Made by a program: the position numbers and the translations under genes. A DNA stretch of 64,000 nucleotides, from NCBI GenBank assembly GCA_032718475.1, contig JAUCBJ010007569.1:35923-99922 (forward strand). The letters are read 5' to 3'. Below the pieces are notes generated by a model that had not been told where the DNA came from, made no database searches, and saw only the letters and a program-made list of their open reading frames with translations. This DNA comes from Nemertoderma westbladi. Taxonomy: Eukaryota > Xenacoelomorpha > Nemertodermatida > Nemertodermatidae. This document shows positions 44,088 through 56,439 of this stretch, piece by piece. How positions within the stretch are numbered: position 1 is the first letter of the stretch; each line of letters starts with the position of its first letter.

Positions 44088-44215
44088 AGACCCAGTAATT
44101 AGTGAAATAGATCCAGAATTTCAGGCACTTCTGCTGTGCTGTGGTGTTATCTTACATATACAGTATATATGCCGTACCGGTATCAGTTATGATTATTATT
44201 ATTACCTATCCTATC
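44088..44215 (+). repeat. Right direct repeat (LTR-like) of the gypsy-like element
   Basis: ACGCCAGACCCAGTA, TGCTGTGCTGTGGTGTTATC and CAGTTATGATTATTATTA repeat the left copy in order, with the middle ~200 bp missing. Confidence 0.6.
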
Positions 44216-45420
44216 TGATATCAGTTGTTGTTATTATAACCAGCCAGCAGTTACCTCCTTACCATTGGCACTAGTCGTTCAATTTTAGGTGAAATTGTCT
44301 GCAACAAATTTTTTCGAAATACTGAGATCGGTTAAAATATTTAGTTTTGCCTTGTTATGAAAATTAAGTTATATTTACTAGGGCCTAATATTTATTAATA
44401 TTTGCTTGAATCTGAAAAATTGGCTTTAGAAACAGAAAAATAAAATTTTATTTTATTTCATTTTGTGGCACCAAAAATTTGAAAATTTTAAATTTTGGTG
44501 CAGCACCACATGCCATAACTTTCTTTAAACAAAATTTCAGAATTCTATTAACACAATTTCTGCGCGGAATATTCCTCTACCTACATAATTCTGCAAACAG
44601 AACGAAAATCGGTTGAGTAATTAAAAGTAGTGTCCAGCAGAATGTGTGCCAAAAAAGCAACGCGAGAAAAATGACATTTTGTCTGTTGGGGTGGGGAAAT
44701 GAGATCTGTTACTGATGACATGAGATCTCATTTCCCCACCCCAACGGACGTTATGATTCCCCCGGTGACCTGGGCACGTAAGTTTCTTTATAAAAATGAC
44801 ATTTATATTTCCTCCTGATTGCAACTGACCAAAACATGCACCAAAAGTGACCAATTTTTAAAATTTTTCAAAAATGATTTTCTTTTGCGGGTTTGTCCCT
44901 ATTGGGGAATTTTCGGCGCTGATGCCAAATTTTTTGGGTCTTTGATGGTCTTTTTCGTGTCTAATGTGGTGCTGCACCAAAATTACAAATTTCCAAATTT
45001 TGGGTGAAAATTACAAAGGTTGCCCTAACTCGAGAACAAAACAAAAAAAAACGGATTAAATCGAAAAACTGATTTCAGATTCAGAGTTTCAGATACCAAT
45101 TATGGTTACTGCCTTTATAGGTTTCACACGTAAGTTTATAATTTGGATTTGTTCGCTTTTAGCTTTTTCACCATGGGCAATCAAATGAAACAAATATATA
45201 CAATTGTATTATAAAAAAATACCTCGAAAATGCAGCTAGCTAAATTTACATCTTGTTACAACACTGGTATAATTAATAAAAAATGACAAGATAAACTACG
45301 ACCTAATGATGTTTACCCCAGTGACCTGGGCGCGGAACTATCTTTGGAATTTGCCCCATACCGTTACCGTATACTCCAATACTTTCAATCCAATACTCCA
45401 ATACGTTACCCAATACTCCA
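44216..45420. other. Non-coding interval with satellite-related phrases
   Basis: TTTTGGTGCAGCACCACA (near 44490) and GTGGTGCTGCACCAAAATTAC (near 44970) are palindromic phrases related to the 164 bp satellite at 52.1-52.9 kb. One perfect hairpin lies at 44685-44745. Confidence 0.5.
44685..44745. repeat. Perfect 23 bp inverted repeat, 15 bp loop
   Basis: Arms 44685-44707 (GTTGGGGTGGGG...) and 44723-44745 are exact reverse complements. A few more outer pairs are possible with wobble. Confidence 0.95.
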
Positions 45421-45424
45421 TACC

Positions 45425-45570
45425 GTTTTCTCCAAGAACCTGTGGCCGAGAGATTAGTTGTCTCTGCTTCCACCACGTGGTCCCAGGTTCGAATCCGACA
45501 CCACTCTGATGAGAACCAGATAAGGTAGAAACGCGTATGTGGTTTAGAGAGAATATGAATATTATTATAA
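45425..45570 (+). repeat. tRNA-derived SINE
   Basis: GTGGCCGAGAGATTAG (A box) and GGTTCGAATCC (perfect B box at about 45487) are spaced as in a Ser/Leu-type tRNA. An unrelated AT-rich body follows. No complete cloverleaf. Confidence 0.6.
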
Positions 45571-46981
45571 AATTACACGATTCCTAAATTTGTGTTACAT
45601 GATCCTTTTTATTAGTGGACCTTGTCACTCCCCCTAGCGGCCGACAGGTGAAATATTGAAGTCTGTTTGTGAGTAGAATTGTAAACCTTTGATAGACTAC
45701 ATATGTACCGATTTTGTTTCCATTTCATCATTTAAACGACGTTGACGACAAACGGCCCACTGAGGACAAAGGGGTTCCTCTGTGGCTTGCTTTATAATTC
45801 AAACGCGAGCGCAGCGAAGGGAAATCTTTTAAAAAAATGTTTATACTTTTGTGAGATAAAATGAAACTCTGGTGCCGGGCAGGGCCCTTTTTTAAGGATT
45901 ACCTTTGCATTAGACATCAACTCATTGATTATTTGCAAATATCGGGGCCCCTTTTAAGCCGTTTAGGTGTTAAAGCGGCCTGGGCTGAAGTTACTTGATT
46001 TATCCTACTGGATAAATCTATAAACTGTATACAGCTAATTACAGAATACCAATAAAAATAACATAATTGGCTGAGATTCGTCTCAATACCTTATAAATCT
46101 CTCAATTAACTAAGGCTTCCTAGAGGCATAAAAAGTTTCCAGTCTCATCCCAGAATATAAAAGCGGCAATCTCTTTGATGAGAAGAAACAATAAATAATT
46201 AAAGCCATATATTACCCATGTTGCTGTTAGCCAATATACGAACTTTTAATCAATTCGAAATCTTTACCTTTCTTTCTTAAAGCTATAGACCTATAAATCC
46301 GTACTAAATAAATAATTAAAATTATGTACATTTAAGCAGTGTTTAAAATCGGGGTAATGCTACGCCTACGCCTACAACTACGGCTACGCCTACACACTTA
46401 ACACCTGCTTGGAGGCAGGTTAGGAAAGAAGAAGGTTACAGAGGCGGGTTGAAAGGAACCAAAACAATAAACGAGTGTTAGGAAAATTAAAACCCAATAA
46501 TTGAGAATCAATACTTGATAATCAACACTCACGGTACTCACACTCTCACACTCACACTCACACACTCACACTTACGGTACATGTATGTATAGGCCTACCT
46601 ACAGGCTCGCGGTACATGTATGTTTAGGTAGCTCTACGCTACCCCCTTTAAAATCTTAAACTTTCTAAATCTAATTATTTTCGTACCTGGACTATTTCAT
46701 TACTCACTAATAACCTTTTCACTTACTCATGTTAAAATTCTGGATACGTATTCTAAAACATACTGAGAAGAGACTAACAAAAACAAATTACCTAACAATG
46801 CCACACGATAGCATGCAAACTGGTGGCCATGGTAATTGGGTTACCCACATGCGTCGAATAATAAATAGTATTGGGTTGTCGATCAAAAGGGTAGACATCG
46901 AAGAATTATAACTTTATGGGACCAATTCATGTAAGAGTGGTGGGGGACTGCCTGCCTGCCTCCCCAATTAAAGGTAGCAAT
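45571..46981. other. Non-coding interval
   Basis: No gene. CTCCCCCTAGCGGCCGACAG near 45632 resembles the satellite core of 33.4 kb. Repeated CTACGCC(TACG) phrases lie near 46360-46395, and an ACTCACACTC simple repeat near 46535-46570. Confidence 0.45.
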
Positions 46982-47093
46982 GTGGGGCGAGCCACGAAGT
47001 GAGTGAGCCTAAGCGTAGTGGTACCATTAATCAACCTGTGGGGCGAGCCACGAAGTGAGTGAGCCTTAGCGTAGTGGTACCATTAATCAACCT
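46982..47093 (+). repeat. 56 bp tandem duplication beginning GTGGGGCGAGCCACGAAG
   Basis: 46982-47037 and 47038-47093 are almost identical. The first bases are the same terminus (reversed) as the right end of the 33328-34579 element. Confidence 0.9.
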
Positions 47094-47235
47094 GTCGTTC
47101 TGTCGTGTTCAATTTTGAACGTTAATAACTCGATCAATCCTCGATGAAATGTAACCAAACTTGGTACACAAATAGTCTGTCAAAAGTTTAGAAATTTTCC
47201 AAGTAGAATTTGCTTGGGGCCTTCGTGCAGCACCA
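47094..47235 (+). repeat. Interspersed repeat, copy 1 (CGTTCTGTCGTGTTC...)
   Basis: Matches 48904-49035: CGTTCTGTCGTGTTCAATTTT, AACGTTAATAACTCG, CCAAACTTGGTACACA and AAGTTTAGAAATTTTCC in the same order. It ends at GGGGCCTTCGTGCAGCACC. Confidence 0.8.
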
Positions 47236-48301
47236 GTGTAACTGTCTTACAGTTATAATAAATTTATTTATCCAAAATTATAACGCTTGACATCAGCAGG
47301 TTGCTAGCAAATTAAGAAATTACAGTACTGCAGTAATACCATCGTGGCCTGTCTGCCTGTACCGGTACAATACTCAATGTCAATCCCTGAATTAGGAATC
47401 CTGCAATCAGACAATACAGCAATACCATACTGTATTCGGTGTTTTACGGTACTGGCTGACTGGTACCGTGGTACCGGTGCAGTGATTGTAGATCACGTAT
47501 ACCTGTATACTGGTAGCCTACAGGACAGGCCTAATTCTGTAGACCCTAATTAGCCATGCTGCCATGCTATGCACTGCAGTGCGGAATCCGGAGTGCTGGA
47601 CTGCGGTCCTGAATTAGGTTAGAGGGTCCGTTGGCGCCGTACCGCCCTACTACTGTCAGTGTCAGACTGTAGAACCGGACTGGTAGCAACTGCCAACTAC
47701 AGAACTACCGGTACGGTACCGGTAACCGGTACTGAACTACGGCAGAAAATGAATTTCTTCGTTTGCGGTTTCTACTCTTGTTAACGGTTAAATATATTAA
47801 TTAAAGACTATGTATTGGTAATTGGTACGACCGACGGCACCGGCAACTGGTATAATCAGATGTAGATGTACATACCAATCTGCCAATACAACAATAGCAA
47901 TAGGCCTACCCCTACCAACCATCCATCGACTCGGCAACTGCAACAATGGAAGTTATGCGGACTAACCAGCTGACTGGCATTCTAAGATCAGGTACCCACT
48001 ACCAGAGTCTACCCAGCTGCCCAGAAAAGTGTTGGAATTGAAATCAAACAACTCACCACCAAGGTCGCCTCTGTGTGTTGACCTCGACTTTCGGTATCGC
48101 TGCCGCTACGGGCAAACTGGACTAACCGAAACCAAGGATGAAATAATCCGGTTTTTTAATCTCACTCTGCCATCACCCAGTGCCCGGCGGTGTTGAAATT
48201 GACACGCATTGTACAAGCAGTAGGCCTATTGCTCCGAGTTTCCGGCTGGTCGGGTGCAACTACTGCATCTACATTGCCACACTATAACTCGGGCTCATGA
48301 G
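47236..48301. other. Non-coding interval rich in ACCGGTA phrases
   Basis: Short repeats of GTACCGGTAC and its variants dominate 47340-47730. An ORF over this region is compositional. Confidence 0.4.
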
Positions 48302-48903
48302 GAATGAGTGCTGCGTAGACTATATTCCTATAAACCAAAACCATACCTGGCTTCGCCTATTGAACGCATTAGAAAGATCGTCAGTCTTCGTTTAGGAAAG
48401 ATATTTAAATACAAAACAGGACGAGCACAACGAGACTTAAAATGAAGACGAGTATTGCGTTGACTATTATTATTATATAAACCACATGGCTTCACATATT
48501 GAACGCATCCCTTGTTATTATTATTATAAATATCGTCAGCCTGCGTTTAAGAAATATATTTAAATACAAAACAGGACGAACTCAACGAGGCTTATAATGA
48601 AGACGAGTACTGCGTTTATTATATTCCTATAAACCACATGGCTTCGCATATTGAATGTGCGATTAGAAATAAGTTTGTGCTACCCTTCCACCCCGTCAGC
48701 CCGTGGGTGGTAGATGTCGCGGTTATGTATTGGTTGGTGGGAAGGGGGGGGGGGGCAGATTAAAAGGGCTGAACACGTACTGTCCCCCTTTCTTTGATTG
48801 ATTGGCGGTGTGGTTAAATTTCTCAAATACTGATTTTGTGATACAGTCACTCAATTTTAATTTGTATCTCATAACTGGGCCTCGTGCTGCGCGAAGGCCC
48901 CAC
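48302..48903. repeat. Segmental repeat, copy 1
   Basis: Two tandem units of ~150 bp (CTGCGTTTA(A/G)G(A)AA near 48388 and 48543; ATATTTAAATACAAAACAGGACGA; CTATAAACCA(C)ATGGCTTC). A run of G (48746-48755) and a tail ending CGTGCTGCGCGAAGGCCCCAC follow. The same order recurs at 49935-50613. Confidence 0.85.
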
Positions 48904-49040
48904 GAACGTGTCGTTCTGTCGTGTTCAATTTTAAACGTTAATAACTCGGACAATCTTTGATGAAATCTATCCAAACTTGGTACACATGTTGTTTGGCAAA
49001 AGTTTAGAAATTTTCCAAGTAGAATTTTCGTGTGGCCTTC
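48904..49040 (+). repeat. Interspersed repeat, copy 2 (CGTTCTGTCGTGTTC...)
   Basis: Matches 47094-47235 over its whole length with small differences, and ends GTGTGGCCTTCG. Confidence 0.8.
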
Positions 49041-49934
49041 GAGAAGCTAAGATAATAGCAGTTAATTAGTTAATTAAATTGATTACGGTAAAAACAGCAC
49101 TTTCAACCTGCCTGTTAAAGGAAATTAATTGTTTTACAGTATAAGACTTCAATAATTATACTTAAAAATTATACAGATGTAATCCACATACTCCATTCTA
49201 TTATAGTTTTTAATTAGTTCAAGTGATTTGCTTTAATAATTGTGTCTTTAATTGATCTAAAGTAATTAAAACGGCATAAAAAAATTGATTCTCATTAAAT
49301 ACTGCTCATTTATTGGCCAACATGCTGGTACATAGATGGAAGGATGTGTGTGTAAGGAAAGCAGCCAGTTGCTGGGAATGATTATTGGTCAAGTCTCTGC
49401 TGGTGTGGAGCTAGCTGGCTGGGAGTTGTGGTTGTAGACTAACCAGAGAGGAATAGTAATAGGCAACCAGTATTGCTATTCCAGCCCAGACAGCATTCTT
49501 TAAATCCAACATCCCTCCATCCTTCCTGTATTCCAATTCCTATTGACTCTACTATAAATGTTGTATTGCTATCTCAGGTAAATGACAGATACATGTATAA
49601 TAACATAAATACTATCCATGGCATGGCTGTTGTGTAGGCTTATATATGAAATAGTTTATTCCACAATGTATTTGTCTAGTTATTTTTTAATTGAATTTTT
49701 GCAAAGTAGTAAAATTAATGTTCTTAAAAATAATTTTATTATTTTATATGTAACCAAGGAAATTAGCTACAATTTTTCGCTGCAGCTTTAAGAGTGTACA
49801 TTGATTTAATATTATTTCAATACCCATATTACTACATCGGCATACGATGCGTTGGCGTTGTATCTCACATCTCCACATAGATGTATCAGCAGTTACTCGC
49901 ACAGTTTCGAAACTTCGCATAGTTATAACTGTAT
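49041..49934. other. Non-coding interval
   Basis: AT-rich; I see nothing supportable in it. Confidence 0.4.
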
Positions 49935-50613
49935 AAAGGTCGTCAGTCTGCGTTTAGGAAAAATATTTTATGACAACACAGGACGAGCAACAAGCGCAAC
50001 GAGGCATATAATGAAGACCAGTACTACGTAGACTATATTCCTATAAACCATACCTGGCTGCGCCTATTGAACGCATCGGTAGTTATAAAGATCTTCACTC
50101 TGCGTTTAGGAAATATATTTAAATACAAAACAGGACGAGCACAACGAGGCTTATAAAGAAGACGAGTACTGCGTTGACTATATTATTATATAAACCACCT
50201 GGCTTCACACATTGATCGCATCCCTAGTTATTATTATTATAAAGATCGTCCTAGCCTGCGTTTAAGAAATATATTTAAATTCAAAACAGGACGAACGCAA
50301 CGAGGCTTATAATGAAAACGAGTACTGCGTTTATTATATTCCTATAAACCACCTGGCTTTGCATATTGAACGTGCGATTGGAAATAAGTTCGTGCTACCC
50401 TTCCGTGGGTGGTAGATGTCGCGGTTATGTATTGGTGGGTGGGAAGGGTGGGGGGGGGGGGGTGGTGCAGATTAAAAGGGCTGAACACGTACTACCCCTT
50501 TCTTTAATTGATTGGTGGTGTGGGTAAATTTCTCAAATTCTGATTTTGTGATACAGTCGCTCAGTTTTAATTTGTATCTCATAACTGGGCCTCGTGCTGC
50601 GCGAAGGCCCCAC
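49935..50613. repeat. Segmental repeat, copy 2
   Basis: Three tandem ~150 bp units (TCTGCGTTTAGGAAA near 49950 and 50100, CCTGCGTTTAAGAAA near 50255), then GTGGTAGATGTCGCGGTTAT, a G run and the same CGTGCTGCGCGAAGGCCCCAC end as copy 1. It has one more unit than copy 1. Confidence 0.85.
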
Positions 50614-51613
50614 GAACGTGTCTGTTCCTCGAACAACCTTAGGGTTGAGGAAGACATGTGGAGAAGGGAAGATCCGAATTAAGAATTTGTCTTTTTTGTA
50701 ACATGGCAGTTGTAGAAGATGAACTACACCTGGTTTGCCCAGCATAACTCGGTGGTAAGGTATATATACCTATATGTGGGGCGTCCGTGCGCTACCCCTC
50801 TGAACATAATTTTCACAGGCAATCGATTCTGATGAAACACTACTGAACCTAGCGATTTTAATTTTTAAAGCATTTAAATTACGCGCCAAGATGATAGAAG
50901 GTATACTATTTAATTAAATGATAAAATATATAATTAAAAATAAAATTAATTAAATGATTATCACAGTTAGGGTAGGCATGATGTATTTAACAGTGTTTAT
51001 TTGGTATACGGGGTGGTCTAATCCAAATAGATCAAGCAAATTCAGTAATAATAATTTTTGGCATGATGATTAATGTACAGTAGAACAATATTTTCACAAT
51101 GATCGGGATCTTTCCTTTACGAGGCAAAACCAGAAGCATTGTGAAAATCGAGAGCATAATGAAAATTTGTGAGGGATCTGTTGTAGCTTGGAAGTCGTAA
51201 CCACATTGCATTAACATTCAAATATTATTTATTTTTATTTAAATTTAAATTCATCTTTAATAAATTTATTAAAATTTATGTATTTCTATTTTTAAACATT
51301 TTATGTTTTATATATTTATAAAAAAATTAAAAATAACCATACATTTTCACAACTGGCAACTGGTATTTCTTTCTCTCCCCCAAAAGATTGTTTAAGATCA
51401 TTGAGGCCTACAGAATCTGGGTGGAACAACTTCTGCAATCAATTACTGCATGATGGTTCACAACGACAACATTTGACTCTTTAACAGGTGGAGATTTACT
51501 GTACATACACATACCCATTTGACTTGTCATTAGATGTCCTTCAGCTTCAAGCTGACATGCATGCGACTTTTCTCTTCATTATTGTGGTGGACTATATATG
51601 TTGCAAATGTCTC
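50614..51613. other. Non-coding interval
   Basis: No gene. GTGGGGCGTCCGTGCGC near 50775 resembles the GTGGGGC termini. The rest is AT-rich. Confidence 0.4.
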
Positions 51614-53193
51614 TTAACCCTATTAGTACCGGGCTTTAAAATGCTGTACTAATACCGGGAGGGGGTCATATTGACCCCCCCCCCCCCCCCCCCCTCTAAA
51701 ATCTACAAATATTTACGAAAACGTCTGATTTTTTGTTTGTACGTAGATATCACTTCTCTGGATCCGACCGAAAAAAAAATTTTCGAAAAAATGTACTGGG
51801 GTGGTTATATTGCAGCACCAAAATTACAAGTAGTGCACAATTTTCACAAAATTTGAAAGTTACATTTTCGGCTAATTATTTTTCAATACAGGGTTTCTGG
51901 GGTGCAAAATACATTGGAAAATGTTTAAAAATGATGTGATTACTATAAATGGCCGTTTAGTCCTCTCTGCGTAGGAAAAAAATGAAAAAACAAGTAACCA
52001 GCACTTTTCAGGTAGAACACAAAATTTTTAATTCACTTATACGATGCTATAAATTCACATTTTCAGGTTTTCGAGGGCGCTGATTCTAATGGAATACATT
52101 TCTAATATGCCAGATCATTGATACTTGTATTTTTCGGCGTAATTTGGCAAATTTTGGTGCTAGCACCAAATTTCGTACCCATCACCATAAAGTACAAGTT
52201 TGCGATGTCCAGTGCTGTTTTTATGGATTCCATCGGATTCAGGACCCTCATAAACCCGTATAACGCAAGAAACAAGGTGATACTATCTACTGATAAATTT
52301 GCAAATTTTCCAAAATTTGGTGCTGGCACAACAATTTTCACCCACTACTGGCGAAAAATACCAGTTTGAGAACTCTTATGAAATTTTTACTGATTCCATT
52401 GAATTCAGAACCATCACAAACCCGTATAACGCAAGAAACAAGGTGACACAATCAATTGATATATTTGATGGTTTTCAAAATTTGGTGCTAGCACCACATT
52501 TTGCACCCACATCCGAAAAATACAAGTTTGAGATGTCTAGTTCCTTAATTATTTATTCCATTGAATTCAGAACAGCCATAAACCTCTAAAACGCAAGAAA
52601 TAAATTGTCACAAGCAATTTTATCTATCGAATGAATTTTCAAAATTTCGTGCTAGCACCAAAATTTGCACACAGCACCGAAAAATACAAGTTTGATACGC
52701 TTGGTGCAACTCGTATATATTTCATCGAATCCAGAACCCCAAAAAACCCCAATTGCGTAAAAAACAAGTTTCAAACAATCAATTTACAAAATTGACATAA
52801 TTCAAAATTTGGTGCTGGCACCAAAATTTGGCACCCACCGAAAAAAACAAGTTTGAAATTTCTAAATCAATTTATATGAATTCCATCAAATTTCTAACAC
52901 CAAAAAACCGGTGTAAATCAAAAATAGAGATGTTACAATTCATATTTAATGAAATGTAATTTTCAAAAAACGTCTCAAAAAAAGTGCCAAAAGTAGGGTT
53001 AAAAAATGGTGCTATAACTCGAAATGTACCCAATATTTTTGAAAACGGTTTTCTCTACTAGGAAGACAATAGATTTTTAGGAAAAGTCATAAAATTTCAG
53101 ATTCCCAACTGCGTTTGTTTCAGAATTATAATAAAAAAACCACGGGGGGGGTCATATTGACCCCCCCCCCCCCCCCGGGTTTAATAGGGTTAA
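51614..53193. mobile_element. Non-autonomous piggyBac-like element
   Basis: Both ends read inward from TTAA: left TTAACCCTATTAGTACCGGG, right (reverse complement) TTAACCCTATTAAACCCGGG. TTAA target duplication followed by CCC is the hallmark of piggyBac-type transposons. Just inside each end is GGGGGTCATATTGACCCCC extended into long C runs (51675-51694 and ~53160-53176). No transposase is present. The interior is largely a tandem satellite. Confidence 0.7.
52100..52930. repeat. ~164 bp satellite with TTTGGTGCTAGCACCAAA palindrome
   Basis: The core (G/C)GTGCT(A/G)GCAC begins at 52156, 52319, 52484, 52648 and 52811: spacings 163, 165, 164, 163. Each unit also carries AAAATACAAGTTTGA, a GATTCCAT(C/T)GAATTCAGAAC phrase and CCGTATAACGCAAGAAACAAG. 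The units differ by many substitutions but keep the palindrome. Confidence 0.9.
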
Positions 53194-54368
53194 GCTTAAC
53201 CAATATTATATAGAGGGAGGAGGATGAAATATACCCAGCCTGTGTGGTGGAAAACCACTAATACATTTGACTGACCCCGATCTGGGTTTACTGAAGATCT
53301 GTATTTCATTGTAGAATTATCTGAAATTAATTATCTGAAAAAAAAAATATATACATGCAGCCCAATAATATATCTCTATTTCTCTATTTATAAATACTAC
53401 AAAGGGCAAAATTCGGACTGTAAACGTGGATTCCACCCAGCCGGTGATTGACCATCAGTGTGTCCAGTTATTGGATGGCATTGTTGGTTATGTGATTGTA
53501 TAAAAGTATAAGACTTCCGCTATCTAGGATCGATTCAGTCTGGATCGATTTTCCTTTGCCCAATACCATTGCATCTAAATAAACCAAATGTTACTGATAT
53601 GGTGTGAAATTCAACTTACACAAATATTATGAGAGAGTTATGAATTATGAAGAATTATGAAAGTCAGAAATTCGTCATAAATTAATATTTCATAATAATA
53701 TTCTGCTTTTGGAATTCCTGATAAGAGCAAGTAGCAAGTAGCCATGAGACCAGAGGCATTAGTTATCTCTACAAAAAGTAAGTCCTTATATATTCGCCTT
53801 TCCCAAGCTTTTGTTACTATTCCATTCCCAGCCTTGAATGTCTCCAATCTCCATGATTGTGTGCTGCTAGTACCACTTCCCAGCACATTGCAGGGGAGTT
53901 GGATTCACTGTAGAGTTTAATCATATCGAGTTAGGCCTGTCTCATCACACCCTACCGACAACCATATGATTGTGAGACACAGAACAGAACCTGTTTCAGG
54001 AATCTAGTAATTCAATCACCCCATGAGATGCCTACCAATAGGAGTAAGGACTTGATATTTTTTTAACCAATCACAAGAACTTCCTAATGCTGAAATTATT
54101 TCCATATGATTTCATGAGTTTATAAACCAGCAAGATGTGGAGTTGGTAATTATTCTTAAATTAAATAGTATATATAGGGAATATTAATTAATATTTTACT
54201 TTCAATAATTCGGTTTAACACCTAAAGACGAAAGGAAGAGGTAGCAACACCATCAACACAGTAAAAGTCTCACTGATTTCACACTGCCTGTCTGCAATGT
54301 AAGTTTAGTTTAATTGTATTTTTTTACCTCACTAAACTCTAAATAAAGCCAGTGTAAATGTAACATGT
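53194..54368. other. Non-coding interval
   Basis: No recognised gene. A minus-strand frame over 53638-53886 (82 codons) has no similarity that I recognise and no supporting signals. Confidence 0.35.
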
Positions 54369-54602
54369 GTATGTTTTTGTGTTTAGTGGTGAATGTTTTG
54401 TGTATGTTGTATGTATGGTGTATAGTGTATGTTTTTGTGGTTAGTGGTGAATGTTTTGTGTATGTTGTATGTATGGTGTATGGTGTATGTTTTTGTGGTT
54501 AGTGGTGAATGTTTTGTGTATGTTGTATGTATGGTGTATGGTGTATGTTTTTGTGGTTAGTGGTGAATGTTTTGTGTATGTTGTATGTATGGTGTATGTT
54601 TT
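54369..54602. repeat. 58 bp minisatellite, four units
   Basis: GTATGTTTTTGTG starts at 54369, 54427, 54485 and 54543, exactly 58 bp apart. Each unit also contains internal GTATGT(T)GTAT repeats. The last unit is truncated. Confidence 0.95.
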
Positions 54603-56439
54603 TAGATAGTGTGGCGCCGTCATTAATTTTCGGTATGATTTTTTTTCTATTTACATTTATTTATAGTTTTTGCTAAACAAGAAACATAATTTTATACATA
54701 TTTGCATACATTCCTAATCCGCTTCTTCTAAAAATGATGTTTGCTCCGTATCATTTTTTTCATTACCAAAGTGCGTCCTGATCTGAGTGTAAATACGATG
54801 GACACACTGGACGTACACTTATTTAGCTCTGCCCTTTCCTCGCCCATCGCATTACATGCCATGGGTGTCGACGGCTAGCGTTTCTTTAAACCTATAATCT
54901 ATTGCTATATATTGATATTTCTCATTTTTATTCACCACGTTTTTGAAATATGACTTTCTTCACATATTGTGATAAATTTGTAAGAATAATAATTTGTAAT
55001 ACCACTCAAGCCTTAAGCCAGACGCTGAACTATATTTTATTTGGTAAAATTTTTAAATTTTACGTTAATGTTTTCTGACTTAGGCTATTGCTTTATAGTT
55101 ATAATTGGTTTCGCGTTTCGCACAGAAATCTTAACATATCTTTTTTGACTGGGCTGCGATATAACGAAATAAAATACGTAGATGATACATAAATATGTGT
55201 CATATAGAACCCATAACCGGTCTGCTGCTTGCAAAGTTTTATGGCCGGCTGTTGTTGGAGAAGGTATAATGCTGTGGGCAAATTTTATTTATAGGATGTT
55301 CTAGATTATGGGCGTCCCTTGCAGCCCAAGGCCCATTCCTAGGGCAATTCATTGATCCCGGATCCCATGGTTACGGGTCAGGTCAGGTGATATTTCCAGA
55401 TTCACATATTTTTTTGCTTTAGCTGCTATATCAGAATTGTTGGAGTGCCAGTTCCTAACTTCAGGGCATGAGCTCAAATTCATGTGAACTTCAGAGAGGA
55501 GTGTCTCTTTGCTAACCTTACAGATGCAGGAGGCACCTGGCCCAGAGCTGAGGTGGAGCCGTAGACAGTGATTCAATGAGAGTGATGAGCAGTTAGATAT
55601 ACTCAATTACTGTCATCTCATACCAGATTTATGAATGAATAGTTTGCATTGGAGACACGGTAATTGTCTCCTTAACAACACAATTTGCATTGAGTTATGG
55701 AAAATAAATTAGATTTACAAAATGCTTTCAAAGCAATAAATTATAACTAACGATTCATTGTTTGATAATGAAAATTAATTCACAATAATGCAAGAGTTTC
55801 AGGGCTGGTGAGCTACCTCAGTGGAATTTCGGGTAAGGGTTGGGGTACAGCACATTAGTTTATGGCAGGTGGCCGGCTGCCTACCACAATATATGGTTAT
55901 ATAAATCAATACATATTTATTATGTCTTAAGAACGACCCGCAACTAATTCCTATGCGTGCCTTAGATTTAATTGTATTTATTTAATATGCAATAAAGGAT
56001 TAATAGATTATAATTACAAGCACGAATTGCTTGATTATAGAAATATTATGGATTTTATGTCACATGAAAGGATTACACACTAACACAGATTGCTTATATA
56101 CTGCTGATACAAGGCGATATGGTTGATTGTTATATTGCTTAATTATATGTTTTAAGAAGCAAAGGTTATGCTTACATTTTTGATTAGGCTGAGCGTATAG
56201 GCCTACTGTAGAGGTTTAATTTTAAACTGTCTAAATACAATTTGTTTGTTTAATTTATTTAATTTAAAAATATTAAACATACCTATGCGAAGAGCCTCTG
56301 TGAGTTGAAATAGCTATAGTGTGAAAAAAAAACATTTTTTTTATATATTGTATAACCGGTGGTGAAAACCCTCCACATTACACCTCAACATTAATATGTC
56401 TTATATACACCCCGAAAAACGGCTTAAAATGTAACAAAC
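54603..56439. other. Non-coding interval with one unassigned frame
   Basis: A minus-strand frame at 55349-55606 (85 codons) has protein-like composition (VSKETLLSEVHMNLSSCPEV) but I recognise no family and see no clear splice signals. It may be an exon of an unknown gene or chance. Nothing else is supported. Confidence 0.3.

Noticed and set aside
53638-53886. 82-codon minus-strand ORF
   Set aside because: No recognisable domain or supporting signals; length is compatible with chance.
55349-55606. 85-codon minus-strand ORF with protein-like composition
   Set aside because: No family recognised, no clear start context or splice sites. Kept only as a note in the interval description.
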